A DNA stretch of 53,125 nt. Origin: a candidate division WOR-1 bacterium RIFOXYB2_FULL_42_35 (GTDB taxonomy: Bacteria > Margulisbacteria > WOR-1 > O2-12-FULL-45-9). Within the stretch, counting starts at the first letter, position 1, and every line of letters starts with the position of its first letter. The notes under the pieces were generated by a model. The model was not told the origin of the DNA, did not search any database, and was given only the letters and a program-made list of their open reading frames with translations. Position numbers and translations under genes: made by a program. The DNA is taken from contig MEUC01000017.1 of assembly GCA_001771545.1 (NCBI GenBank), forward strand, positions 1-53,125. The letters run 5' to 3'. Below, piece after piece: positions 32,203-40,801 of the stretch.

Positions 32203-32760
32203 TTAAAACTGGACTTTGGGCACTTCCCGCTCGGCAGCTTCTTTGACTTCAAACATTTCCATCGGCTTAAAGCCAAAGCGACCGGCAATCAGGTTGGCAG
32301 GAAAAACCTGAATTTTAATGTTTAAGTCACGCACGTTACCATTATAAAAGCGGCGGGAGTATTCAATTTTATTCTCCGTATCAGCCAATTCACGCTGAAG
32401 ATCAAGAAAATTGGCATTGGCTTTTAAGTCGGGATAATTTTCTGCTACAGCAAAAAGCGTTTTTAGCGTTGAGGATAAAGCGTTTTCAGCCGCAGCCTTT
32501 TGCTCAATGGAGCCTGCTTTAGTAGTGTTAGCACGGGCTTCAGTAATTTTTTCAAAAACTTCTTTTTCATGAGTGGCATAGCCTTTAACGGTATTAACCA
32601 GATTGGGAATTAAATTAAACCTTCTCTTGAGCTGGATATCAATATCAGACCAGGCTTCCTGGGTGCGGGTTCTAAGGGTGATTAAGCTATTATAAGTAGC
32701 TACCACAAACAAAACCACTAAAACAATTAACCCTAAAACAATCCACAGCAACATATTCAT
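32203..32760 (-). CDS. lemA: LemA family protein
   Basis: A 185-aa protein with one N-terminal membrane helix and a four-helix bundle; the family marks are YNSLITLRTRTQEAWSDIDI, RRFNLIPNLV and YPDLKANANF. The role of LemA is not settled; it often partners HtpX. A strong AGGAGG site precedes the ATG, and a TGCTATAAT extended -10 lies at 32791-32783 on the minus strand. Confidence 0.92.
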   Translation of the reverse strand: MNMLLWIVLGLIVLVVLFVVATYNSLITLRTRTQEAWSDIDIQLKRRFNLIPNLVNTVKGYATHEKEVFEKITEARANTTKAGSIEQKAAAENALSSTLKTLFAVAENYPDLKANANFLDLQRELADTENKIEYSRRFYNGNVRDLNIKIQVFPANLIAGRFGFKPMEMFEVKEAAEREVPKVQF

Positions 32761-32877
32761 AATAGATACCTCCTGTGGAAAGATTATAGCATTGTTTAAT
32801 TTAAAGAAAAAGTGTCCCGTCGCACATTATATAGATGGAATTATGTTCCGATGACATTAATAAATAGAATATCGGAA

Positions 32878-32905
32878 TCCCGATCTGGCGAAGCCAGCAT
32901 CGGGA
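32878..32905. repeat. Strong palindromic hairpin between divergent genes
   Basis: TCCCGAT and ATCGGGA enclose TGGC-GAA-GCCA, giving a long near-perfect hairpin, followed on the + strand by AAAATTTTCTT. The intergenic stretch 32761-33008 also has an inverted repeat AAGAAATT (32941) / AATTTCTT (32964) before the plus-strand operon. The hairpin could be a REP-like unit or a terminator; no gene transcribes into it from the left. Confidence 0.5.
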
Positions 32906-33008
32906 AAATTTTCTTGACTCATATCCAAAAAGCTTGCTCAAAGAAATTCTAAAATTAAAGTGAAATTTCTTGCGAAAAGTGTCGAAAACAAGTATAGGAG
33001 ATTCTGAG

Positions 33009-33569
33009 ATGAGAATACGACCATTATTATATATAGCAACTATGCTTTTAACAGCTTGTAATCCTGCCAAAACCAGGATTTATGCTACAGAACATGATAC
33101 TCCAGAGAAAATAGCTGATAGAGCTGCGGCCGAATTCTGCCCTAAGGATCCAACTTATGCTGCCCGTTTTAAAGCCGCTAACACAGCTAATCTTGATCCA
33201 AGTAATTGGTCAATGGTTATCCCACCAAAATGGGGAATAGAAGTTACCCCTGTAGAATGTAGGCCAGCTGAAGCAAAAAAAGCTGCTCCAGCAGCTGCAA
33301 CAGGAGCAGTTAATCCTCCAGCAACTGCAACAGGAGCAGCTAAGCCTCCAACAGCTGCAACAGGAGCAGTTAATCCTCCAACAGTTCCTACCGAAAACAA
33401 GAAACCTGATGTTCCTTCCCAACCAAGAGCTGATAAACCGGCATCCCAAAGGCCAGCTGCTGAAAATGGCAATACAAGTAAAGGGCCAGGCAAAAACCCA
33501 ACTCCTGCAGTAAAACCAGAACCCCCAACTCAACCAGCTGAGGAAGGGGGAGGAGACATTACAGAATGA
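33009..33569 (+). CDS. Lipoprotein with LysM-like segment and proline/alanine-rich tail
   Basis: From ATG 33009 (GGAG site 8 bp upstream) the product has a short lipoprotein signal, MLLTAC. A segment of about 55 residues beginning ATEHDTPEKIADRAA and ending IPPKWGIEV looks like a diverged LysM domain, which would bind peptidoglycan. A Pro/Ala/Thr-rich tail with 10-residue repeats follows. It is the first of four overlapping genes that include a Ser/Thr kinase. The reading frame extends upstream to 32970 but that start has no signal peptide logic. Confidence 0.7.
   Translation: MRIRPLLYIATMLLTACNPAKTRIYATEHDTPEKIADRAAAEFCPKDPTYAARFKAANTANLDPSNWSMVIPPKWGIEVTPVECRPAEAKKAAPAAATGAVNPPATATGAAKPPTAATGAVNPPTVPTENKKPDVPSQPRADKPASQRPAAENGNTSKGPGKNPTPAVKPEPPTQPAEEGGGDITE
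33292..33381 (+). repeat. Three 30-bp in-frame tandem repeats
   Basis: Units at 33292, 33322 and 33352 encode AATGAVNPPA, TATGAAKPPT and AATGAVNPPT-like blocks (differing at a few bases). They form part of the flexible tail of the lipoprotein. Confidence 0.85.
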
Positions 33570-35212
33570 GTGTTCAAGACGTTTGTGCAAAAATAACCCC
33601 TACTCTTCAACTGGATAACCAGTATTCGGTTGAGGTTGATAACCTTAATGACTTACTTCATGCTTTGGAAGCTTATAAGAATTTCCTAGGAATACAAGAA
33701 GGCATTAAAACCATTGGCCAAGTTACGAGCCAAGCATACCAAGATTATAAAACAGCCAGGGAGGAATTAAAGTATTCGCCAGAACCGGCCGATTCCCCTT
33801 TTAAAAGAGGCTTATTAATTTATAGTAAAGCCTATTCTAAGCTTGAAAACAGCAAGTTAGAGGATTCAGAAGGGGCTAAAAAAGTCAAACTATATCGTGA
33901 TGCTTATACAACACTTGATAAACTCTGGAATGAATTTCTAGGCAAATTATCACCAAAACAAAAAGGACATTTCCTTAATATAATTTGGCCACAATCCCAA
34001 ACTGGTAATAGTTTAACCCGCACCCGAAATGCCCTTGAAACAGCAATTGGTAATATAAATAGCAAGTTGCCAACCGGCTTAAAAGAAAAACTCCAAATCA
34101 ATGCCTTTTGGTTTACCAATCCTTCTACAGACAAAGTCCCTTTGGCTCTTTCACGAGCCAATAACTTTACTCTGACTAACTGTCCAAAGTATTTTCCTAA
34201 ACCAGTTGAGCAAAAGCAACAAGCTAAGGAACCAGTTGCAAAGCCTGAAGAAAAAAAGGAACCGGTCAAAGAACAACCCAGCTGGTTTGAGCAGAATGTT
34301 AGCCTAACAGGAGAACTAAGAGCTGGCTATGCCTACACTACTGACGGAATCAAAGAAAACGGGAGCCTAAGTTTTTGGGGTCTTTTTCTGCAATTAAAAG
34401 CCTTATTAGCCATCACCCCAACCCCTAACACACTAATCAGTGCTATGTATGAAGGAACAGGGAGCTATGACCCTAACGGAATTTATAAGGGGGTAGATGA
34501 TTATGGTATTGTAGGCAATGATGCACAAGTTAAGCTATTTTTTTCAGCTCGCCTTACCGAAAGAGTTGGCCTCTATTTGGAAGCCGGGTATCGCGAACAT
34601 TTTCAATATGTCTCCTCTGACCTTTCTCCAGATGGCGAAGCTTTCATTAGCCATTTAGGGACTAGCGTTAATCTTTCTGACAGTTGGGCTTTACAAGCTA
34701 TTGGCACCATGATGTACGAAAAGGCTACGTTTGGAGAACCTTTAAAAGATGACAAAGGATATGATCAAGTCAGAGGAACTGTTACAGTGGGTCCAAGCTT
34801 AACCACAGGCCCAAGCTTTACTATTCTTAACTTTATTGTTGGTGCAAACGAAATCACTGGTGATCCAGACAAGAAACTAAAAACTGACGAAGAAGCTAGA
34901 AAAGCGATTCTTGGAGCGAGCCTCTTGCAACAACTCAAGTTTGATCCGGTTACCATCAGATTAGAAGCTGCTTACATCAATTATAATGATAGCAATTATT
35001 TTACCGGTCAAGTAGGCGCTTTTCTGCAGATCAATAAATATTTTGGACTTGGCGCTGATTGCTCAACACAGGTTATTGATGAGAATGCTTCTTTAATTTG
35101 TACCCTTAAGTTAAGGGCTGGTTACAACATAAGTGCTGGCGATAATCAACCCTTACCTTACAGTCCTTCAACCGCACCATTATATATAGGAGACCCGTTA
35201 TGGCAGAGGTAG
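33566..35212 (+). CDS. Predicted beta-barrel protein with helical N-terminal domain and no signal peptide
   Basis: The N-terminal 230 residues are helical and charged; a linker rich in KPEEKKEPVKE follows; the remaining 280 residues are alternating beta strands like an outer-membrane barrel (LTGELRAGYAYT, LYLEAGYREHF, KLRAGYNISAG). Unexpectedly, the start, which overlaps the previous stop (ATGA), gives no hydrophobic signal. Either export uses another route, the barrel is intracellular, or the assignment is wrong. No family was recognised. Confidence 0.62.
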   Translation: MSVQDVCAKITPTLQLDNQYSVEVDNLNDLLHALEAYKNFLGIQEGIKTIGQVTSQAYQDYKTAREELKYSPEPADSPFKRGLLIYSKAYSKLENSKLEDSEGAKKVKLYRDAYTTLDKLWNEFLGKLSPKQKGHFLNIIWPQSQTGNSLTRTRNALETAIGNINSKLPTGLKEKLQINAFWFTNPSTDKVPLALSRANNFTLTNCPKYFPKPVEQKQQAKEPVAKPEEKKEPVKEQPSWFEQNVSLTGELRAGYAYTTDGIKENGSLSFWGLFLQLKALLAITPTPNTLISAMYEGTGSYDPNGIYKGVDDYGIVGNDAQVKLFFSARLTERVGLYLEAGYREHFQYVSSDLSPDGEAFISHLGTSVNLSDSWALQAIGTMMYEKATFGEPLKDDKGYDQVRGTVTVGPSLTTGPSFTILNFIVGANEITGDPDKKLKTDEEARKAILGASLLQQLKFDPVTIRLEAAYINYNDSNYFTGQVGAFLQINKYFGLGADCSTQVIDENASLICTLKLRAGYNISAGDNQPLPYSPSTAPLYIGDPLWQR

Positions 35213-37164
35213 GACAAGCACAACAATTAAGGTGGCATCAAAGACAATTAGTAAAAGTCTATGACAGGATGGATGCGCGTCCTGTTTTAACCAGAGCAGT
35301 CCCTACTCTAACTTCTGGAGCAGTGTTTGTTACAATCCAAAGATTGACTTCTGCTGACTTAAGCAACTTAGCTAACCTCTTTGATCTTATCCACACAGCT
35401 GCCTTTCTTCTTTATACTGCCGGTGGACTAACTTTAGGCTTTGCAGCAATGCTGGTAGTTTCAAGCATTGCTAAAGGTGCTAAGGCTATGGAAGGACTTG
35501 TTAATACTAGAACAAAACTTGATACAACCAGTGCAGAACTTGCTAATACAAAGCAAGCCCTAGAACAAGCAGAAGGAGCCAGGGATTGTTTAGCTAATAA
35601 ATTAGAAGCCGCAATTAAAAAAACAGAAGAGAATCCTGATGCTCATACTGCACTTTTAAGAGGGCTAAAAGTCTTGAAAGGATTAAAAATAGACCCTTTT
35701 CTTGACGGGCAGGCCAATTCATCCGTAACAATTTACAATAAACTAAAAGAGTTGGCCGAAAGTTTAACTTTACTAGCCCAAAGAGTCGAACAAGATGCTC
35801 TTGAACCAGAACAGGGTCAAGCCCTAATAGCTGCGCTGCCCAACTTATTAAAAGATTTCGGAACAGAGGCAGATCAGATAAAAGATTTAGTTAGTGCCTT
35901 GTATCAGGCAATTGCCCCACAGCGCTACGAAATGGAACTACTCCAATTTGATCCAGTTGATGTTTCTGCTTATAAAATCATTCGCCCATTAAAATCAGGT
36001 GGTATGGGAGAGGTTTTTCTGGCAAAAGTAAACGGTCAAAGAGTTGTTATAAAAACTTGCTTAACCAGAGATAAGATCTCACTCCTGCGCTTCATGAAGA
36101 GAGAAGATGAGGCAGGCAAGAAACTTCAGCATCCAAATATTGTTGAACGCCTGGCTAGTGGCTGGACATTAATAGATTTACCCTATATGGACGGAGGAGA
36201 AAATAAAAAAATAGATGCTATTACTGCAGTTATAGTGCTTGAGTATGTCTCTGGTGGAGACTTAGCAACTAAACTAGGCAAGAAAAGAGCTTCTACAGAT
36301 GAAAGTGCCACAATTATTGACCAGGTTTGTGCTGCTATGGTTTATGCTCATGGAGAAGGAATTGTTCATCGCGACCTAAAACCAGAAAACATTTTACTAG
36401 CAGAACAAGATGGACAACTTGTTGTTAAAGTTACTGATTTTGGTTTAGCTAAGCTTGAAGGAGCAACCAGGCAAACCAACGATGGATCAAGGATGGGAAC
36501 AGCTTATTATATGGCTCCAGAACAAAATGTGGACGTAGCAAGTGCTAGTGAACCAGCAGATCTATATGCTATCGCAGCTATAGATTTCGAGCTGGAAACG
36601 GGTCGAATTTTATGGTCTGACCAGGAATTCGTAGACCAAAACCAAGAGGAACCAAAAGAAAACTTAGCCAAACTGTTGTTAAAGAAAACTATAGATAATG
36701 ATACTTTTGTTGGAAGAAAAGTCCGGACCCTTGTTCCTGATAGAGAATTACAACAATTATATCTCGACGCTCTAAAGCAAGATCCAGCAAGCCGTATAAG
36801 AGTGGAAGAGTATCAGAAAAGAAGAGCTAAAATAGCTACTAGACTTTCAGGGGTCGCCGAAGCCCCCACAGGCATGGCTCCTGCTGAATTACTCGAAAGG
36901 CTAGGGAGTGGTCTAAAACCAGGATCTGTACCTGCTGCAGATTCTTCTACTGAAAAAGTTCCGGTTAACTCATTACCCGTTGATTTAGGTTTAGAAGAAA
37001 CAGCAGTTGCCCCAGATTCTATAGCTGAGAGTGCTCCCCTTGATAGTGGTAAGGCTCCCTCTCAATTACCAAGCCCCCCTGAACAAGCAGCAGAAGATCA
37101 ACCAAAAAACCCAGCAACAAAAGTTTGGGTTCCAGGCTCCACCCCAGAAAGGAAAAAACCATAA
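35200..37164 (+). CDS. Membrane Ser/Thr protein kinase
   Basis: A 654-aa protein. Residues 55-92 are hydrophobic (one or two membrane helices), then a coiled coil (about 100-145) and a helical region. The kinase domain spans about 258-530: SGGMGEVFLAKV, VVIKTC, HRDLKPEN (D392), DFGLAK (D413) and MAPEQ are all intact, so it should be active. A long Pro/Glu-rich tail follows. The gene overlaps the barrel gene by 13 bp and shares its stop region with the next start (TAATG). Phosphorylation of an envelope component is a reasonable guess. Confidence 0.9.
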   Translation: MAEVGQAQQLRWHQRQLVKVYDRMDARPVLTRAVPTLTSGAVFVTIQRLTSADLSNLANLFDLIHTAAFLLYTAGGLTLGFAAMLVVSSIAKGAKAMEGLVNTRTKLDTTSAELANTKQALEQAEGARDCLANKLEAAIKKTEENPDAHTALLRGLKVLKGLKIDPFLDGQANSSVTIYNKLKELAESLTLLAQRVEQDALEPEQGQALIAALPNLLKDFGTEADQIKDLVSALYQAIAPQRYEMELLQFDPVDVSAYKIIRPLKSGGMGEVFLAKVNGQRVVIKTCLTRDKISLLRFMKREDEAGKKLQHPNIVERLASGWTLIDLPYMDGGENKKIDAITAVIVLEYVSGGDLATKLGKKRASTDESATIIDQVCAAMVYAHGEGIVHRDLKPENILLAEQDGQLVVKVTDFGLAKLEGATRQTNDGSRMGTAYYMAPEQNVDVASASEPADLYAIAAIDFELETGRILWSDQEFVDQNQEEPKENLAKLLLKKTIDNDTFVGRKVRTLVPDRELQQLYLDALKQDPASRIRVEEYQKRRAKIATRLSGVAEAPTGMAPAELLERLGSGLKPGSVPAADSSTEKVPVNSLPVDLGLEETAVAPDSIAESAPLDSGKAPSQLPSPPEQAAEDQPKNPATKVWVPGSTPERKKP

Positions 37165-38678
37165 TGAGCCCATCAACCATACCACCAAAATATCATCACT
37201 TTAGTAACACAGCAAAACCTGCTCAAGCTAAACCAGTAGAATTTAGCCATCCTGGTTTGAGAGCTAAAGACAGATATCTTCTTAAGACGATTTTTCTTGC
37301 CTTAGCAATACTAGTATTCGGCGGACTTATTACCAGTTGTTTATCAGAGGCTTTCAACCACCGCCCTGGAGCTGGCGATGCATCTGCTCAAGTTGATGGT
37401 AACAGTAAAGATGCCGACGCCGGCCCACCAAAACCAGAAGCAGGGGCTGATGCTGGCCCTGATAGAAATCCTGTTGCAGAAGCAAGCGCAGATAGAGGCT
37501 CAGACAAAACACAACATGATGGCCCAAGACCCGAAGCCGGGACTGACGGACCTAAAGGCGCTGATGCTAAAGCTGATGGAACTCCTGATAAGTCCCTTCC
37601 AAGTGAAGGCGGGCCAAATCCAGAAGCTGGGACAGATTTGTCAATCGGAGACACTGGCCTGCCTTGGAAGACCTACACTCCAACAGCAGATACAAACTTT
37701 AAACTGGGAACAACCTCGGCCAATATTACCGGAGAAACTTATCCGGACGGTTTAACGCTAAAACAAACCTGGTCAGGAGGTTGTTACTATGCTTCTTCGA
37801 AAGCTTTGCCAAGTTCTCCTTTTTCATTACAAAATAATTCTGGCACAACCGTGACTCCACAACTATTACAAGACAGTCAAGGTCGCTGGTTTTTAAGACT
37901 TGATTCACAAACTGCTAATTTAGATAAAGAGCTGCGTTATCGCTGGACCGAAACTGGTTTAACCGCTGCCACCGGCTCAGCCCATCTCTTAGTGGCCAGG
38001 TTACACAATAATGATGACCCAATCTCAAAAGGCCTAGATAGTTCGTTGGAAGTTTTTAATGATAAATGGTCTTTTAATCTTGGCTTGGGTCGCACTCAAG
38101 TTTGCGAAAACACTCAATCGCCTGTTAGCTGCAACACGCTATCAGGCTCAAACCCAATGACTGGCGCCCACACTTATCGAGCTAACCTTTCTGGTAGCAC
38201 ATATTCAGTTTCGGTTGATGGTAGCTCAACTGCACTTTTAGCTGGAATAAGTAAAATGAGTAATTATGGTTTATACGGAGTTCACTTTGGCGACAATGCT
38301 GGTAAAAATGACGCCGCTCTAGATATTTACGTTTTTTGCGTTCATCAGAGTGGCACCGATGTCCCAGTCACAGGACCTGGCACCTATTCAAGAATTTATA
38401 ACCTTGGCACAGCCAGTAATAATATCGGCCAAGCTAATGGCGCAAAAATTATCTATCAGTCCACAACTCCTAGCGGAGCAACGGTAGTTGTTAAAACAAG
38501 AACCGGTTCAACCCCAACTCCAGATACTAGTTGGACTTCTTCTGTTCTCCTTGGCCCAGGCGGAGCAATTCAATCACCAGCCAATCAGTATCTTGAAGTC
38601 AGCCTCGAACTTAGCACTGCGAATTTTAATATTCCCATCCTCTGGGCATACAGCCTGGCAGACGCCAAAATCAAGTAA
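37164..38678 (+). CDS. Membrane-anchored protein with Asp/Gly/Pro-rich linker and beta-sandwich domain
   Basis: From ATG 37164 the product (504 aa) has about 43 cytosolic residues, a hydrophobic helix ending FGGLITSCLSEA, which could be a lipobox or simply a membrane anchor, then a low-complexity linker of DAG/PEAG/DGP motifs resembling linkers of myxobacterial lipoproteins, and a C-terminal beta-rich part of about 330 residues with a lectin-like look (LQDSQGRWFLRL, YGVHFGDNAG). It is the last gene of the kinase operon. The long pre-anchor segment would lie on the kinase side of the membrane. Confidence 0.62.
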   Translation: MSPSTIPPKYHHFSNTAKPAQAKPVEFSHPGLRAKDRYLLKTIFLALAILVFGGLITSCLSEAFNHRPGAGDASAQVDGNSKDADAGPPKPEAGADAGPDRNPVAEASADRGSDKTQHDGPRPEAGTDGPKGADAKADGTPDKSLPSEGGPNPEAGTDLSIGDTGLPWKTYTPTADTNFKLGTTSANITGETYPDGLTLKQTWSGGCYYASSKALPSSPFSLQNNSGTTVTPQLLQDSQGRWFLRLDSQTANLDKELRYRWTETGLTAATGSAHLLVARLHNNDDPISKGLDSSLEVFNDKWSFNLGLGRTQVCENTQSPVSCNTLSGSNPMTGAHTYRANLSGSTYSVSVDGSSTALLAGISKMSNYGLYGVHFGDNAGKNDAALDIYVFCVHQSGTDVPVTGPGTYSRIYNLGTASNNIGQANGAKIIYQSTTPSGATVVVKTRTGSTPTPDTSWTSSVLLGPGGAIQSPANQYLEVSLELSTANFNIPILWAYSLADAKIK

Positions 38679-38735
38679 GACTGGCAAGACCAACCTCCCC
38701 AGTATATAATTGGTAAATACTTAGGAGGTATTGTT

Positions 38736-39896
38736 ATGAAAAAAATTATTCTTTTGTCTGCCTTACTACTCTTTGCTTCTACAGCTTTTGCCGTACCCCA
38801 ATATATTAACTACCAAGGGTATCTAAAAAGCCCAACCGGAGAAGCGCTCAGCGGCACTTATACCATGCAATTTGTCGTTTATGATAATCCAACAGGCGGG
38901 GCGGCTGTTTTTGATAGCGGCGCTCAAAGTGTGGCGGTTAGCAATGGTTTATACACCGTAAAGCTTGGCACCGTTGACTCGAATGATTTTAATGGTGACG
39001 ACCGCTGGTTAGAGGTAAGCGTTGGCGTAGAAACTCTTTCCCCTCGCCTACAAATCTATTCGGCTGCTTATGCCCTAAGAGCAGACGCAGCAACTAATAC
39101 AGGCTATGCCACTGTTTCTGGAACAGCAACAACTTCTGCTAGTGCTGATTATGCCACAGTAGCAGGAACTGCAACTTCAGCTGCCAGCGCAACAACAGCA
39201 ACAACCGCTAACATAGCCAGTTATGCAATCTTAGCCGGTAGTGCCAGTAGTGCCGCTGTCAGTTATGCTCCTGTTGCAGGAACCGCAACCACTTCGGCAT
39301 ACGCAATAATATCAGGCACTGCGACTACCTCGGCATATGCAACTAATACAGGCTATGCCACTGTTTCTGGAACAGCAACAACTTCTGCTAGTGCTGATTA
39401 TGCCACAGTAGCAGGAACTGCAACTTCAGCTGCAACAGCAGATTATGCTCCCCTAGCAGGATCGGCAACCACCGCAGCCAGCGCCGATTACGCCACACTC
39501 ACAGGAACAGCCACCAATGCCACCACGGTTAACCATATCAATGCTAGTACAACAGCAACCGCTAATTATCTCTACCCTCTCGATTCTGGCGGGAAATTAG
39601 CTGGCGTACCTGTTTCCGCTGAAGCTTCATCAGGCTTTGCTTTGTTTATCGACGGCAAATTAGGAGCCTCGAGTTCAGTAGTTGGCTCCGACACTATTGC
39701 GGCCGGGGACTCGGATAAAGTAGTTAGCAATACGGCAGTCTCTGCAAACAGTGCTGTTTTTGTCATGTTAGGCCCAAAAGATTATGATATGGGAGCAATT
39801 TGGATTACTGATATATCTGCCGGATCTTTTACTGTTAAAACAACTAACTGGGCCCCTGTTGGCGGCATGCCGTTTCGGTATCTAATTATTAACTAA
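38736..39896 (+). CDS. Secreted repeat protein with Ala/Thr stalk
   Basis: Signal peptide MKKIILLSALLLFASTAFA, then a domain of about 90 residues (YINYQGYLKSPTGEALSG) common in secreted repeat proteins, then degenerate repeats of the type YATVSGTATTSASAD, and a C-terminal beta-rich domain. The layout resembles a fibre with a head or tail-fibre-like ending. A TAGGAGG site and a TATAAT box (38705) lie upstream. It is followed directly by two more secreted or outer-membrane proteins with start/stop overlap. Confidence 0.72.
   Translation: MKKIILLSALLLFASTAFAVPQYINYQGYLKSPTGEALSGTYTMQFVVYDNPTGGAAVFDSGAQSVAVSNGLYTVKLGTVDSNDFNGDDRWLEVSVGVETLSPRLQIYSAAYALRADAATNTGYATVSGTATTSASADYATVAGTATSAASATTATTANIASYAILAGSASSAAVSYAPVAGTATTSAYAIISGTATTSAYATNTGYATVSGTATTSASADYATVAGTATSAATADYAPLAGSATTAASADYATLTGTATNATTVNHINASTTATANYLYPLDSGGKLAGVPVSAEASSGFALFIDGKLGASSSVVGSDTIAAGDSDKVVSNTAVSANSAVFVMLGPKDYDMGAIWITDISAGSFTVKTTNWAPVGGMPFRYLIIN
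39090..39433 (+). repeat. 95-bp perfect direct repeat within the stalk
   Basis: The segment 39090-39184 recurs without mismatch at 39339-39433, offset 249 bp (83 codons, in frame). The rest of the stalk is only loosely repetitive, so this is a recent internal duplication or conversion. Confidence 0.8.
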
Positions 39897-40801
39897 TGAA
39901 AAGATTCCTGTTCATAATTATATTGGTTGCTTTGGTCACAAATGTTTTTGCGGCTTCAAGCACTAATTATGTTTCCAGCCCAGAAGCAATAACGTCTTCA
40001 GGAGGAAGTGCAGAAAGCAGCTCTTATAATCTTAAAAGCAGTTTGGCTGCAAACATTACAGGAGTAACTTCAAGCTCATCATATTCTGTTCAACTAGGCT
40101 TTATTGCTGCCAGCGTCACAACAACAACTACTACTACTGCTGCTACGACTACGACAACGACGACTACAACGACCCTGATCCCAACTATCTCCACACTATA
40201 TTTTGATGGTCGAACAATTGAGGCAGGAGATACAGTTAACAACGCTGTGACTATCATTACCACCTTATCAGCTGCTGCTGGGATTAATATTTCCACCAGT
40301 TCGGTTGAAGTTGATTCAATCAGCACCTTTCTGGCCGCTTTAACCGGCGATTCGACCTATGAAACCGGTTCCGGAACATTAACTTATAAATCTGCAGCTG
40401 TTTTTGTCGACGGCTCTCACACCTTTAAAGTTGTGGCTGTCGATAATTCCAGCAATTCAACTGAAGAATCAATTTCTTTTTCTGTCAATACTAGTACCGG
40501 CATAACCGGCGCTGTTCTAACCTATCCCAATCCTTTTAATCCCAACACACAACCGACCCAAATCACCTATCAACTCAATCAGGACGCTGACGTACAGATC
40601 TTTTTATTCAACAGTCTTGGCCAACTAGCCTGGAAACAGCATTATGTCTCCGGTTCTGAAGGCGGTCATGCCGGCTACAACAGTGTTAATTGGAACGGGA
40701 TCTCCAACTTTGGCGGGATTGTACCTAATGGCCTCTACTTCTGCCGCATTGTGGTTAATGGGCAAGTGGTTGGGAAGGGGAAAATAGCAGTATTAAAATG
40801 A
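39896..40801 (+). CDS. Secreted protein with poly-Thr linker and FlgD-like C-terminal domain
   Basis: A 301-aa protein: signal peptide ending NVFAASS, a region of about 60 residues with SYNLKSS and SYSVQLGFI, a threonine run (TTTTTTTAATTTT), an Ig-like domain, and a C-terminal domain YPNPFNPNTQPTQITYQL that ends NGLYFCRIVV then VGKGKIAVLK. This tail has the pattern of FlgD-Ig and type IX-like sorting domains. The start overlaps the preceding gene by 1 bp and the stop overlaps the PorV-SLH start (ATGA). Confidence 0.75.
   Translation: MKRFLFIIILVALVTNVFAASSTNYVSSPEAITSSGGSAESSSYNLKSSLAANITGVTSSSSYSVQLGFIAASVTTTTTTTAATTTTTTTTTTLIPTISTLYFDGRTIEAGDTVNNAVTIITTLSAAAGINISTSSVEVDSISTFLAALTGDSTYETGSGTLTYKSAAVFVDGSHTFKVVAVDNSSNSTEESISFSVNTSTGITGAVLTYPNPFNPNTQPTQITYQLNQDADVQIFLFNSLGQLAWKQHYVSGSEGGHAGYNSVNWNGISNFGGIVPNGLYFCRIVVNGQVVGKGKIAVLK

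Noticed and set aside
32914..32942. Promoter starting with TTGACT before the kinase operon
   Set aside because: No acceptable -10 box at 16-18 bp distance.
33155..33590. Minus-strand ORFs opposite the proline-rich lipoprotein
   Set aside because: Low-complexity mirror of the repeat region, rich in Cys/Ser/Trp or Ala/Gly with no recognisable domain.
40090..40326. Minus-strand ORF with a long valine run
   Set aside because: It is the complement of the threonine run in the secreted protein and has no other support.
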